The notes: generated by a model from the sequence alone, not told the origin. DNA of 19,341 nucleotides from JABDPF01 sp036351575 (GCA_036351575.1 JAZBPJ010000039.1:1-19341), one strand, 5' to 3'; shown: positions 1-7,386, counted from the stretch's first letter. Numbers and translations: made by a program.

Positions 1-1
1 C

Positions 2-1471
2 ATGATTGATGACCATGCAGAAACTGGCGATATCGAAGCCGCCCTCGCCGCGATCGGCGAGGGCCTGGATCGTTACCTGACCTTTGAGCACTCTGACGCC
101 TACGCGGCGCGCGATGCGTGGCTGACTCATCTGCAACAGCCGCTTCCTGTTGCCGGCGAGGGCCTGCAGGCGGTGATCGATGATCTGAATCACTGGGTGA
201 TTCCCCACGGCTCGCCGGTCCCCCGGCCGGGTTTTACGTCCTACATCACGACCGGCGCGACGACGGCTTCTTTACTGGCCACGGTCGCCGCCAACATCGC
301 CTCGCCGCAGCGCTATCTCATCACCAGTTTCAATTACCTGGAAGAACTGTCACTCGAATGGCTTGCTGAGATGCATCAGATCGGCCACCTGCAGGGGCTC
401 TACAGCAGCGGCGGCTCGGTGGCCAACCTGGTCGCCCTGGGCGGCGCCCGGCAATCCGCCTTTGAAGCCGTCGGCCACGACCCGGCGGCCGAAGGCGTCA
501 ACCGGGCCTGCGCGATCTATGCCAGCAGCGAGTGTCACCACACCATCCAGCGCTCGGCCGGTGTCCTGGGATTGGGACGCCGCTGTGTACGAAGTATTCC
601 CTGCAATGCCGTGGGCCAGATGGAAGTCGAGGCTTTACAGGCTGCCATAGCATTGGATAGACAAAACGGGGTGCTGCCGGTGGCGATCGTCGCCAACGCC
701 GGCACGACCAACACCGGCGCGATCGATCCGATCCTTGCCATGGGCGAGATCGCCCGGCAGGAAAACATCTGGTTTCACGTGGATGGCGCCTATGGCTTGC
801 CGGGCATATTGGACGAGCGCCTGCAGCCACGTTACGCGGGGCTCGGGCTGGCGGACTCGGTGATCACCGACCCGCACAAGTGGCTGGGCGCCTCTGTCGG
901 CATTGCCGCGACCTTCGTTCGTGACCGGAATATTCTGATGCGCGCCTTCACCCAGGAGCCGGCCGATTACCTGGAAGGCTCCATCGATCAGTCGTCCGAA
1001 CCCCGGGCCTCGTTTGAACATTCGCTGGACGACTTCGGCATCCCTTATTTTGAATACGGCGTCGAGTTGAGTGCGCCCTGCCGCGGCGTTGTCGTCTGGG
1101 CCATGCTCAAGGAGATCGGTGTCGAAGGCATGCGTGAGCGCATTGTTCGCCATAACGACATGGCGCGGCATGTTGCCGAGCGGGCGCGCGAACACGACAA
1201 CCTGGAATTATTGCTGGAACCGGAATTGTCCATCTGCTGCTTTCGCTATCACACGGACCGCGTGAGCGACCTGGACCGTTTGAACCAACGGCTGCATCGA
1301 CGGCTGGTGCGGGGCAACGTGCACATGCCCAGCACCACCCGGGTGGCAGGCAAGCTGGCGATCCGTCCCTGCTTCGTCGGCGCCAGGACGACCCTGCGCG
1401 AGGCCGATGGGCTGGTGGATGCCGTGCTGGAACTCGGCCGGGAACTGAGTGAGGAAATGGCGGTCGATTGA
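2..1471 (+). CDS. Group II PLP-dependent decarboxylase (aromatic amino acid/glutamate decarboxylase family)
   Basis: This is a fold-type I PLP enzyme that probably removes the alpha-carboxyl of an amino acid in the cytoplasm. The PLP-binding lysine is K293 in D-P-H-K-W, the aspartate that pairs with the pyridine nitrogen is D261 in H-V-D-G-A-Y, and the cofactor-stacking histidine is H179 or H180 in S-S-E-C-H-H-T-I. A length of 489 residues is normal for the family, so the ATG at base 2 may be the true start, but only one base lies upstream and an extension cannot be excluded. The substrate (tyrosine, DOPA, tryptophan, glutamate or another) cannot be told from sequence. The stop codon falls in the loop of a small hairpin followed by five T, so it probably forms its own transcription unit. 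Bases 1349-1419 of this gene are repeated exactly at 7281-7351. Confidence 0.85.
   Translation: MIDDHAETGDIEAALAAIGEGLDRYLTFEHSDAYAARDAWLTHLQQPLPVAGEGLQAVIDDLNHWVIPHGSPVPRPGFTSYITTGATTASLLATVAANIASPQRYLITSFNYLEELSLEWLAEMHQIGHLQGLYSSGGSVANLVALGGARQSAFEAVGHDPAAEGVNRACAIYASSECHHTIQRSAGVLGLGRRCVRSIPCNAVGQMEVEALQAAIALDRQNGVLPVAIVANAGTTNTGAIDPILAMGEIARQENIWFHVDGAYGLPGILDERLQPRYAGLGLADSVITDPHKWLGASVGIAATFVRDRNILMRAFTQEPADYLEGSIDQSSEPRASFEHSLDDFGIPYFEYGVELSAPCRGVVVWAMLKEIGVEGMRERIVRHNDMARHVAERAREHDNLELLLEPELSICCFRYHTDRVSDLDRLNQRLHRRLVRGNVHMPSTTRVAGKLAIRPCFVGARTTLREADGLVDAVLELGRELSEEMAVD
1349..1419 (+). repeat. 71-bp direct repeat, copy 1 (inside the decarboxylase gene)
   Basis: These 71 bases are identical to 7281-7351 in the same orientation. 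I compared the two copies base by base: they diverge at 1348/7280 (A against G) and at 1420/7352 (T against A). This copy codes for part of the decarboxylase C-terminal domain, beginning A-G-K-L-A-I-R-P. The two copies are 5,932 bases apart and enclose the whole four-gene operon. Confidence 0.97.
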
Positions 1472-1481
1472 TCGACTTTTT
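1463..1481 (+). terminator. Weak intrinsic terminator candidate after the decarboxylase gene
   Basis: GTCGA (1463-1467) pairs with TCGAC (1472-1476) around a TTGA loop and is followed directly by five T (1477-1481). The stem is only five base pairs and the stop codon lies in the loop. It would separate decarboxylase transcription from the operon that follows, but termination would be weak. Confidence 0.35.
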
Positions 1482-1543
1482 CATCCAGCAGGCCTCGGTG
1501 CGCACCAGTCGATCAGTTCGCTTCCGTTTCAAGGTCTTGAAAT

Positions 1544-1575
1544 TTGATTACGCCGGAACACGTTGGTGCTATCAT
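1544..1575 (+). promoter_or_regulatory. Possible sigma-70 promoter for the four-gene operon
   Basis: A TTGATT (1544-1549) and a TATCAT (1570-1575) lie in the most AT-rich part of the 207-base gap before the operon. The spacer of 20 bases is longer than the usual 16-18, so this is only a candidate. It would put the transcription start about 30 bases before the leader ORF. Confidence 0.25.
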
Positions 1576-1614
1576 TTTTCGGTATCCAGCCCGCTTTCAT
1601 AGGTGGGGTTTGCC

Positions 1615-1674
1615 ATGAACGAAAACCGTTTTCCGCAATCAGCGCCCGTGACGTTTCCACACGGGAATCGTTGA
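1615..1674 (+). CDS. 19-codon leader ORF in front of the operon
   Basis: ATG at 1615 is preceded by a good ribosome site, AGGTGGGG (1601-1608), with six bases of spacing. The frame encodes the 19-residue peptide MNENRFPQSAPVTFPHGNR and stops with TGA at 1672-1674, four bases before the ATG of the next gene. That next gene has no recognisable ribosome site of its own, so ribosomes ending on the leader could re-initiate on it (translational coupling). The peptide has no run of a single amino acid that would suggest classical attenuation and no recognisable family. It could be a chance ORF whose ribosome site simply lies far from the real start. Confidence 0.4.
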   Translation: MNENRFPQSAPVTFPHGNR

Positions 1675-1678
1675 CCCC

Positions 1679-2776
1679 ATGAACAACTCAGCCGAACAGA
1701 AAGTCGCCGCTGAGCGAGCGCTGTTGCTGAGCTCCAGTGCGCCCGAAACCCCCCTGCCGGCAGAAACCGTCAGCCTGGCCAACGTGGCCGCGGACGTGGA
1801 GCGCGACCTCGACGAGCGGCTGGAAGCCTACGAAGACATCATCGATTCCGAAGTCGGCGACACCGACATCTTTCGGGCACGGAATACCGAGCGCGAGGAT
1901 GGCCTCAGGCAGATCTTCATGAAGTTCGAGGGTTCCAATCCGTCCGGGACACAAAAGGACCGCATTGCATTTGCCCAGGCGCAGGACGCGCTGCGCCGCG
2001 GCTTCGACACGGTGACGGTGGCCACCTGCGGCAACTACGGCGCAGCGGTCGCACAGGCCGCAGCCCTGGCGGGTCTGCGTTGCGTGATCTTCATACCCGC
2101 GGGTTACAAGACGCGCCGCGAGACCGAGATGCGGGAACGGGGGGCTGTCATCGAGCGCGTTTCCGGCGACTACGAAAACGCGGTCGAAGTCTCCCGCAAC
2201 GAGGCGGAGCGGCGCGAGTATTACGATGCGAATCCCGGCGGCGCCAACCTCGACCTGCAGTTGCGCGCCTACGGTGCGATTGCCTCCGAGATTTACGACG
2301 ATCTGCGCGACGCACCCGCCGCCGTGGCCGTACCCGTCAGCAACGGCACCACGCTGGCAGGGATCTACCGCGGTTTCAAAAGCCTGTACCGGCGCGGCAA
2401 GACGTCGCGTATTCCCCGCATGGTGGCCGGCTCTTCGTACGGCAAGAATCCGATCGTCGCAGCCTGGCTCAAGGGCCTGGATACCTGCGAGGACCTGCTG
2501 CCCGGGCATATCCGCGAGACCTCGGTGAACGAACCCCTGATCAACTGGCACTCGATCGACGGCGACCTCGCCATCGACGCGATCCGCGAATCCGGCGGCT
2601 GGGCGACCTACGCCAGCGACAAGGCATTGATGGCGCGCGCGCGGGCCATGCGGGAACAACAGGGCCTCAACGTGCTGCCGGCATCCACCGCCGGATTGCA
2701 TGCCTTGCTCAGCCGCCACCAGAAAGAAACGCTTCCCAACGACCGTTACGTCGTTATTCTGACCGGACGAAAATGA
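1679..2776 (+). CDS. PLP-dependent enzyme, fold-type II (threonine synthase/tryptophan synthase beta-like)
   Basis: The protein has 365 residues and belongs to the superfamily of threonine synthase, cysteine synthase and serine/threonine dehydratase. K93 in S-G-T-Q-K-D-R is the expected Schiff-base lysine. C117-G-N-Y-G121 is the asparagine loop that contacts the cofactor, and S-N-G-T-T-L-A-G takes the place of the phosphate-binding loop. About 60 residues precede the core, rich in acidic residues and with no clear domain. The ATG at 1679 is the first start after an in-frame stop at 1649. It is the first gene of a four-gene operon and its stop is one base before the next start. It may be a lyase, beta-replacement enzyme or racemase acting on an amino acid; the sequence does not decide which, and the operon partners suggest a glutamate-related or amide-containing substrate. 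Confidence 0.8.
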   Translation: MNNSAEQKVAAERALLLSSSAPETPLPAETVSLANVAADVERDLDERLEAYEDIIDSEVGDTDIFRARNTEREDGLRQIFMKFEGSNPSGTQKDRIAFAQAQDALRRGFDTVTVATCGNYGAAVAQAAALAGLRCVIFIPAGYKTRRETEMRERGAVIERVSGDYENAVEVSRNEAERREYYDANPGGANLDLQLRAYGAIASEIYDDLRDAPAAVAVPVSNGTTLAGIYRGFKSLYRRGKTSRIPRMVAGSSYGKNPIVAAWLKGLDTCEDLLPGHIRETSVNEPLINWHSIDGDLAIDAIRESGGWATYASDKALMARARAMREQQGLNVLPASTAGLHALLSRHQKETLPNDRYVVILTGRK

Positions 2777-2777
2777 A

Positions 2778-3866
2778 ATGACCGCGACCTTTCCCGAAGG
2801 GCGCGCCGTCGTGTACTGCGAGGGCGCGTTCAACACGACCTACGGCAAAACCGCCCACGGGCTGGTGCGCCGCACCCGGCGCTACGAACTCGCCTCGATC
2901 ATCGATTCGCGTTACGCCGGCAGCGATGCCGGCATGCTCCTGGACGGCCAGCCCGCCTCGGTCCCCGTGGTCGCCTCGCTCGAAGAGGCACTGGAACGAG
3001 CGGCGCAGGAGGGTCGGCCGGCCACGCATTTCGTGATCGGGCTCGCCACCGACGGCGGCCGCCTGCCGGGCCCCGCGAGAGCCGTGGTCGAACAGGCCAT
3101 CCGTGCCGGCCTGCATGTCGATTGCGGCCTGCACGACTTCCTTTCGGAGGACCGCGAATTCGCTGAGCTGGCGCAACAATACGGCGTCAGGATCCGCGAC
3201 GTGAGGCGACCGCCGGACCGGTCACAGCTGCATTTCTTTTCAGGGGAGATCGAGAATGTCGGCGCCCTTCGTGTCGCGCTGCTGGGCACGGACTCCGCGG
3301 TCGGCAAGCGCACCACCGCATGGAAAATCGTTGAAGGGCTGGAAGCGCGCGGCCGCACGGTGGAAATGATCGGCACCGGGCAGACCGCCTGGATGCAGGG
3401 CGTGCGGTTTGGCATCGTGCTCGACTCGCTGGTCAATGATTTTGTCTCCGGCGAAATCGAGCACGCGGTCTGTCGCGCCTGGGACGAGGCCCGGCCGGAC
3501 TTCATACTGCTCGAAGGCCAGGGATCGCTGATGAATCCGGCTTACCCGGGCGGGTTCGAACTGCTCGCGGCAGGGCGGCCCCACGCCGTCATCATGCAGC
3601 ATGCCCCCGCGCGCCGCGAGTACGACGGCTTTCCCGGTTACCCGATCCAGCCATTGCCGGAGCAGATCCGCGCGGTGGAGCTGATTTCGGGCCGTCCGGT
3701 GGTCGCGCTGACGCTGAACCACGAGGGCCTGGCAGCACACGAGATTCCGGCAGCCTGCGAAGCCATGCACGCCGAGACGGGCCTGCCCGTGGCCGACCCC
3801 CTTCACGGTGACCTCGGGCCCATCCTTGACCTGCTCGAGGAACTGGAAGGAAAGGAGCGCGCGTGA
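2778..3866 (+). CDS. dgcN: DUF1611 P-loop protein, DgcN-type (D-glutamate N-acetyltransferase family)
   Basis: A 362-residue cytoplasmic protein with the two-part layout of the DUF1611 family: an N-terminal Rossmann-like part (residues 1 to about 150) and a C-terminal nucleotide-binding part. The P-loop is seen at G170-T-D-S-A-V-G-K-R-T-T180, with K177 as the phosphate-binding lysine. In marine proteobacteria a family member, DgcN, has been described as acetylating D-glutamate, with the enolase-superfamily racemase DgcA then producing N-acetyl-L-glutamate. The matching DgcA-like gene lies two genes downstream, which supports the call. The start is one base after the previous stop and the stop overlaps the next start, so all are coupled. 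The P-loop suggests nucleotide use, which is odd for a plain acetyl-CoA-dependent transferase. The exact substrate here is inferred. Confidence 0.65.
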   Translation: MTATFPEGRAVVYCEGAFNTTYGKTAHGLVRRTRRYELASIIDSRYAGSDAGMLLDGQPASVPVVASLEEALERAAQEGRPATHFVIGLATDGGRLPGPARAVVEQAIRAGLHVDCGLHDFLSEDREFAELAQQYGVRIRDVRRPPDRSQLHFFSGEIENVGALRVALLGTDSAVGKRTTAWKIVEGLEARGRTVEMIGTGQTAWMQGVRFGIVLDSLVNDFVSGEIEHAVCRAWDEARPDFILLEGQGSLMNPAYPGGFELLAAGRPHAVIMQHAPARREYDGFPGYPIQPLPEQIRAVELISGRPVVALTLNHEGLAAHEIPAACEAMHAETGLPVADPLHGDLGPILDLLEELEGKERA

Positions 3867-6205
3867 TGACCGAACCGCCGGCCGCACAGCAAAGGCCGAA
3901 GCCGGATCCGCTGCAGGTCCTCGAATGCATCGACAGGCTCACCGTGGGCCCGGTGCGGCTCGAACCGCGCCGCCTCGTGATGCCCTACGTCGTCGAACAG
4001 GGCGGCCAGCGCACCGAACACCAGCTGATCTACCGCTACGAGCACGACGTGTTCGATCCCTCGAACCCGGCCGACCGGAACCTGGCGGGACTGGTCGGCG
4101 TGCAGGTCGCCCTGAACTACGGGCTGTTCTGCAGCGAAATGGTTTTTGCAGGCGACTGGGACCGGCACGACCGCCGTTTTATCGAGGAGTACGCCGCACA
4201 CACCGCGCGCGAGATCTTCGCGGTGAAATTCGTCGAGTCCAACCCCTTCCTTTCCAGGGAAGTGAACAACCTGCCCACGGACCGCCGCTCCACCTGGCTG
4301 CGCGCACGGCTGCGTTTCGAGGGGGAACGGCTGCCGGCATCCCGGACCGCATGGCCCGAAATGGACAGGACGAAACACGCGGTGCTCTCCAGCGGCGGCA
4401 AGGACAGCCTGCTGAGCTATGGCCTGCTGAATGAGACCGGGCGCGACGTGCACCCGGTCTACGTGAACGAGTCCGGCCGTCACTGGTTCACTGCCCTCAA
4501 CGCCTACCGGCATTTCGTGGAACACCAGCCCAACACCGCGCGGGTCTGGACGAACGCCGACCGGCTGTTCAGCGCCATGCTGAAGCACCTGCCGTTCGTG
4601 CGCGGCGACTGGCACAGCATCAGGGCCGATATCTACCCGGTGCGGCTATGGACCGTCGCCGTATTCCTGTTCGGCGCCCTTCCGGTGCTGCGCAGCCGCG
4701 GAATCGGAAACATCCACATCGGCAGCGAATTCGATACGTCGGAACGCGCCCGCCGCGGCGGGGTGACCCACTACAGCGGCCTGTACGACCAGAGCCGCTG
4801 GTTCGACGAGGCGCTCACCCGCTGGTTCCAGCGCAAGGGCTGGGGCCTGTGGCAGTACTCGCTGCTGCGCCCCCTGTCGGAACTGCTGATCCTGAAAGTG
4901 CTGGCCGGGCGTTATCCTGAGCTGCAGGCGCAGCAGGTTTCCTGCCACGCCGCCCACAAAGACGGCGACCGCGTGCGCCCCTGCGGGCGCTGCGAGAAAT
5001 GCCGCCGCGTGGTCTCGATGCTGGTGGGGATCGGCGCAGACCCGCACAACTGCGGCTATGACGATGCGCAGATCGAGCACTGCCTGTCCGAGTTGCGCGC
5101 GCGTGGCCTGCACCAGGAATCGGAAGCCGCGGAGCACCTGGAATACCTGTTGGTCCAGGCGGGCAGGCTTTCAGACGACAGCCAGGCCCGGCCGCGCCCG
5201 GAAGTCCTCAAGGTGCGCATCGATCCCCGGCGATCGCCGGCCAACACGATACCGCGGGACCTGCGTCGCGCGCTGTTCGCCATATTCGCCGAGCACGCAG
5301 ACGGCGCCGTGAGGCGTGAAGGACCGAAATGGGTCGAGGTGGACCTGGACTCCGAAGCGCTTTTCGACCCGCCCTACTTCCTGGAAGACACGGCGGCGCA
5401 GCCCCCCCAGGCGGGGACAGCCAAAACCTCGGTAATGTGGGGCCACATGACCTGGCCCGTCGCGAAGGAGCGGCTGGGCCATGTCAAGGTGGCGCTGCTG
5501 CCGGTCGGTGCGATCGAGCAGCACGGACCTCACCTGCCGCTGGACGTGGATGCTTACGACGCCGAGCGCCTGGCCCGTGAGGTAGCCGAAGCCTGCAGCC
5601 ACCCACGCCCCCTGGTGCTGCCGCTGATCGCCTACGGCGTCAGCTACCACCACGACGACTTTGCCGGCACCATCAGCATCGGCCCGGACATTCTCTCCCA
5701 GCTCGTGTACCAGGTCGGCATGGCGGTCTCCCGGCAGGGCATCGACAAGCTGGTGATCATCAACGGCCACGGCGGAAACGATCCGGCGCTCCATTTCGCG
5801 GCGCAGATGATCAACCGCGACGCCGGGATTTTCACATGCGTCGATACCGGCGAAACCTCGGACATCGATATCGACGGCATGGCAGTGACGCCCAACGACG
5901 TGCACGCCGGCGAGATCGAGACCAGCACCACGCTGGCCCTGCGACCGGAAGTGGTAAGGAAAGAGCTGATTTCCGCGGCCGTGCCGCGTTTCTCCAGCCA
6001 CTACCTGGATTTCTCATCGAAACGCGGGGTCGGCTGGTACGGCCACACGCTGAAAATCAGCTCGACCGGCGTGATGGGCGACCCCACCCGCGCCAGCGCC
6101 GAGAAAGGACGGCGCATGTGGGCCATCATCGTGCGCAACCTGGTGGAGATGATCGAAGACATCAAGGCGCTGAGCCTCGAGGAAATCCACCAGCGGAGGT
6201 ACTGA
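3866..6205 (+). CDS. Fusion: MurL-like PP-loop epimerase domain + creatininase-family amidohydrolase
   Basis: Two unrelated enzymes are joined in one 779-residue chain. The N-terminal half (to about residue 430) has a PP-loop ATP site, S-S-G-G-K179-D-S, and a zinc-type cysteine cluster C360-X12-C373-X2-C376-X2-C379. With the H-I-G-S-E-F and Y-D-Q-S-R-W-F-D-E segments this resembles MurL, which uses ATP to epimerise the terminal L-Glu of UDP-MurNAc-L-Ala-L-Glu; QueC-like proteins are the alternative. The C-terminal half (about 524-779) is a creatininase-family metal amidohydrolase, with E551 and H553 in G-A-I-E-Q-H-G, D562, N-G-H635-G-G-N and H680-A-G-E683. ATG 3866 lies eight bases after AAAGGAG; a GTG at 3863 would add one residue. 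It overlaps the previous stop by one base, and the next gene starts one base after its own stop. The MurL assignment is from memory of motifs; the creatininase call is firm. Confidence 0.75.
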   Translation: MTEPPAAQQRPKPDPLQVLECIDRLTVGPVRLEPRRLVMPYVVEQGGQRTEHQLIYRYEHDVFDPSNPADRNLAGLVGVQVALNYGLFCSEMVFAGDWDRHDRRFIEEYAAHTAREIFAVKFVESNPFLSREVNNLPTDRRSTWLRARLRFEGERLPASRTAWPEMDRTKHAVLSSGGKDSLLSYGLLNETGRDVHPVYVNESGRHWFTALNAYRHFVEHQPNTARVWTNADRLFSAMLKHLPFVRGDWHSIRADIYPVRLWTVAVFLFGALPVLRSRGIGNIHIGSEFDTSERARRGGVTHYSGLYDQSRWFDEALTRWFQRKGWGLWQYSLLRPLSELLILKVLAGRYPELQAQQVSCHAAHKDGDRVRPCGRCEKCRRVVSMLVGIGADPHNCGYDDAQIEHCLSELRARGLHQESEAAEHLEYLLVQAGRLSDDSQARPRPEVLKVRIDPRRSPANTIPRDLRRALFAIFAEHADGAVRREGPKWVEVDLDSEALFDPPYFLEDTAAQPPQAGTAKTSVMWGHMTWPVAKERLGHVKVALLPVGAIEQHGPHLPLDVDAYDAERLAREVAEACSHPRPLVLPLIAYGVSYHHDDFAGTISIGPDILSQLVYQVGMAVSRQGIDKLVIINGHGGNDPALHFAAQMINRDAGIFTCVDTGETSDIDIDGMAVTPNDVHAGEIETSTTLALRPEVVRKELISAAVPRFSSHYLDFSSKRGVGWYGHTLKISSTGVMGDPTRASAEKGRRMWAIIVRNLVEMIEDIKALSLEEIHQRRY

Positions 6206-6206
6206 A

Positions 6207-7268
6207 ATGCGCATTACCGGCCTGGAAGCCTGGGCGCACACGATGAAACTGGCGGAGCCCTACAGCATCGCGAACGAATCCTTCGACCGGGCGGAAAACG
6301 TGTTCCTGCGCATCCTCACGGACACCGGGCCCGCGGGCCTGGGCTGTGCGGCGCCGGATTTCGGCGTCACCGGCGAGAACGCGCAAACCGTGCTGGCTGC
6401 CATCGACGGCGCGGTGCGCGAGCACCTGCCGGGCATGAACCCCCTGCGCACGCTGCAGGTGCTCGATGCGATCGAGGCGGACCTCGCCGACCAGCCGTCC
6501 GCGCTGGCGGCCGTGGACATGGCGCTGTACGACCTGCTCGCGCGCGTGGCCGGGCTGCCGCTCTGGGTACTGCTCGGCGGCTACCGCGACCATATCGTGA
6601 CCTCCGTGACGATCGGGATTCTGCCGGCCGCGGAAACCGTCGAGCGCGCCCGGGACCTGGCCGCGCAGGGGTTCCGCGCCCTCAAGCTCAAAGGCGGTCG
6701 CGACGTTGACGACGACATCGAGCGCGTGCTGCGTGTGCGCGAGGCCGTCGGCGCCGGAATGGAACTGCGTTTCGACGCAAACCAGGGATACGACTCGGCG
6801 ACGGCGCTGCGCTTCATCGACCGCACGCGTGCCGCGCGACTGGAACTGGTTGAGCAACCAACCCCCGTCAGCCGCCCGGACGCTCTTGGCCGGGTCAGTT
6901 CCGAAAGCCACCTGGCGGTCATGGCCGACGAGGGACTGCAGACGCTGCGTGACGCCTTCCGCATCGCTGCCGGCGAGCAGGCGGACATGGTCAACATCAA
7001 ACTGATGAAAGTCGGCGGCATCGCCGCCGCCACGCGCATCAACGCCGTGGCCCGCGCGGCCCGCCTGGAGGCCATGGTGGGCTGCATGGACGAGTCCGCG
7101 CTGGCCATCGCGGGTGGCCTGCACTTCGCGCTGGCGCACAAGAACGTGATGTACGCGGACCTCGATGGCCACCTTGACCTGCTGGACGACCCCGCCGCCG
7201 GAGCGGTGCTCCTCGAAGACGGCGTGCTGCGGCCGACGGGACGGGCAGGCCTGGGCTTCGACTTCTGA
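6207..7268 (+). CDS. dgcA: Enolase-superfamily epimerase (DgcA N-acetyl-D-Glu racemase / L-Ala-D/L-Glu epimerase type)
   Basis: The 353-residue protein follows the dipeptide-epimerase branch of the enolase superfamily. K160-L-K162 and K268 (N-I-K-L-M-K-V-G-G) are the paired bases on either side of the substrate. D190, E216 and D241 are the magnesium ligands. D318-L-D320 near the end of the barrel is the D-x-D that holds the free amino group in L-Ala-D/L-Glu epimerases. In marine bacteria a related protein, DgcA, racemises N-acetyl-glutamate and is paired with DgcN, as here. The D-x-D suggests a dipeptide or free-amine substrate, so the exact choice is open. GGAGGT just upstream gives good initiation at ATG 6207, and it is the last gene of the operon. 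The cell-wall recycling epimerase role is the main alternative. Confidence 0.75.
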   Translation: MRITGLEAWAHTMKLAEPYSIANESFDRAENVFLRILTDTGPAGLGCAAPDFGVTGENAQTVLAAIDGAVREHLPGMNPLRTLQVLDAIEADLADQPSALAAVDMALYDLLARVAGLPLWVLLGGYRDHIVTSVTIGILPAAETVERARDLAAQGFRALKLKGGRDVDDDIERVLRVREAVGAGMELRFDANQGYDSATALRFIDRTRAARLELVEQPTPVSRPDALGRVSSESHLAVMADEGLQTLRDAFRIAAGEQADMVNIKLMKVGGIAAATRINAVARAARLEAMVGCMDESALAIAGGLHFALAHKNVMYADLDGHLDLLDDPAAGAVLLEDGVLRPTGRAGLGFDF

Positions 7269-7280
7269 ACCCGGATTGCG

Positions 7281-7351
7281 GGCAAGCTGGCGATCCGTCC
7301 CTGCTTCGTCGGCGCCAGGACGACCCTGCGCGAGGCCGATGGGCTGGTGGA
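7281..7351 (+). repeat. 71-bp direct repeat, copy 2 (orphan fragment of the decarboxylase gene)
   Basis: An exact second copy of bases 1349-1419 lies 12 bases after the stop of the operon's last gene. It is an internal piece of the decarboxylase coding sequence with no start, no stop and no gene around it. It ends five bases before a perfect palindrome (7357-7386). Identity over 71 bases of a coding sequence with no gene left to maintain it means the duplication is recent or the copies are kept the same by recombination. Confidence 0.97.
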
Positions 7352-7356
7352 AGACC

Positions 7357-7386
7357 GGGGTCAGAGTCATGCATGACTCTGACCCC
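7357..7386. repeat. 30-bp perfect palindrome, REP-like element
   Basis: The 15-base arm GGGGTCAGAGTCATG (7357-7371) is followed at once by its exact reverse complement (7372-7386). Palindromes built on GGGGTCAGAGT/ACTCTGACCCC are common between genes in many gammaproteobacteria and are linked with REP-associated tyrosine transposases (IS200/IS605-like). No such transposase gene is visible here, so this looks like a lone, non-autonomous copy. A T5 tract follows (7390-7394), so it may also stop transcription of the plus-strand operon. Confidence 0.85.

Noticed and set aside
1497..1506. GGTGCGCACC palindrome in the gap after the decarboxylase gene
   Set aside because: It is too short, has no loop or T run, and is expected by chance in GC-rich sequence.
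1673..1681. GACCCCATG shared with the end of the palindrome at 7382-7390
   Set aside because: Only nine bases match and no palindrome arm is present at 1673, so this is most likely chance.
1688..2836. 382-codon open frame on the minus strand
   Set aside because: It is antisense to the fold-type II PLP gene, whose cofactor lysine and loops are all intact; long antisense frames are common in GC-rich DNA and this one shows no motif.
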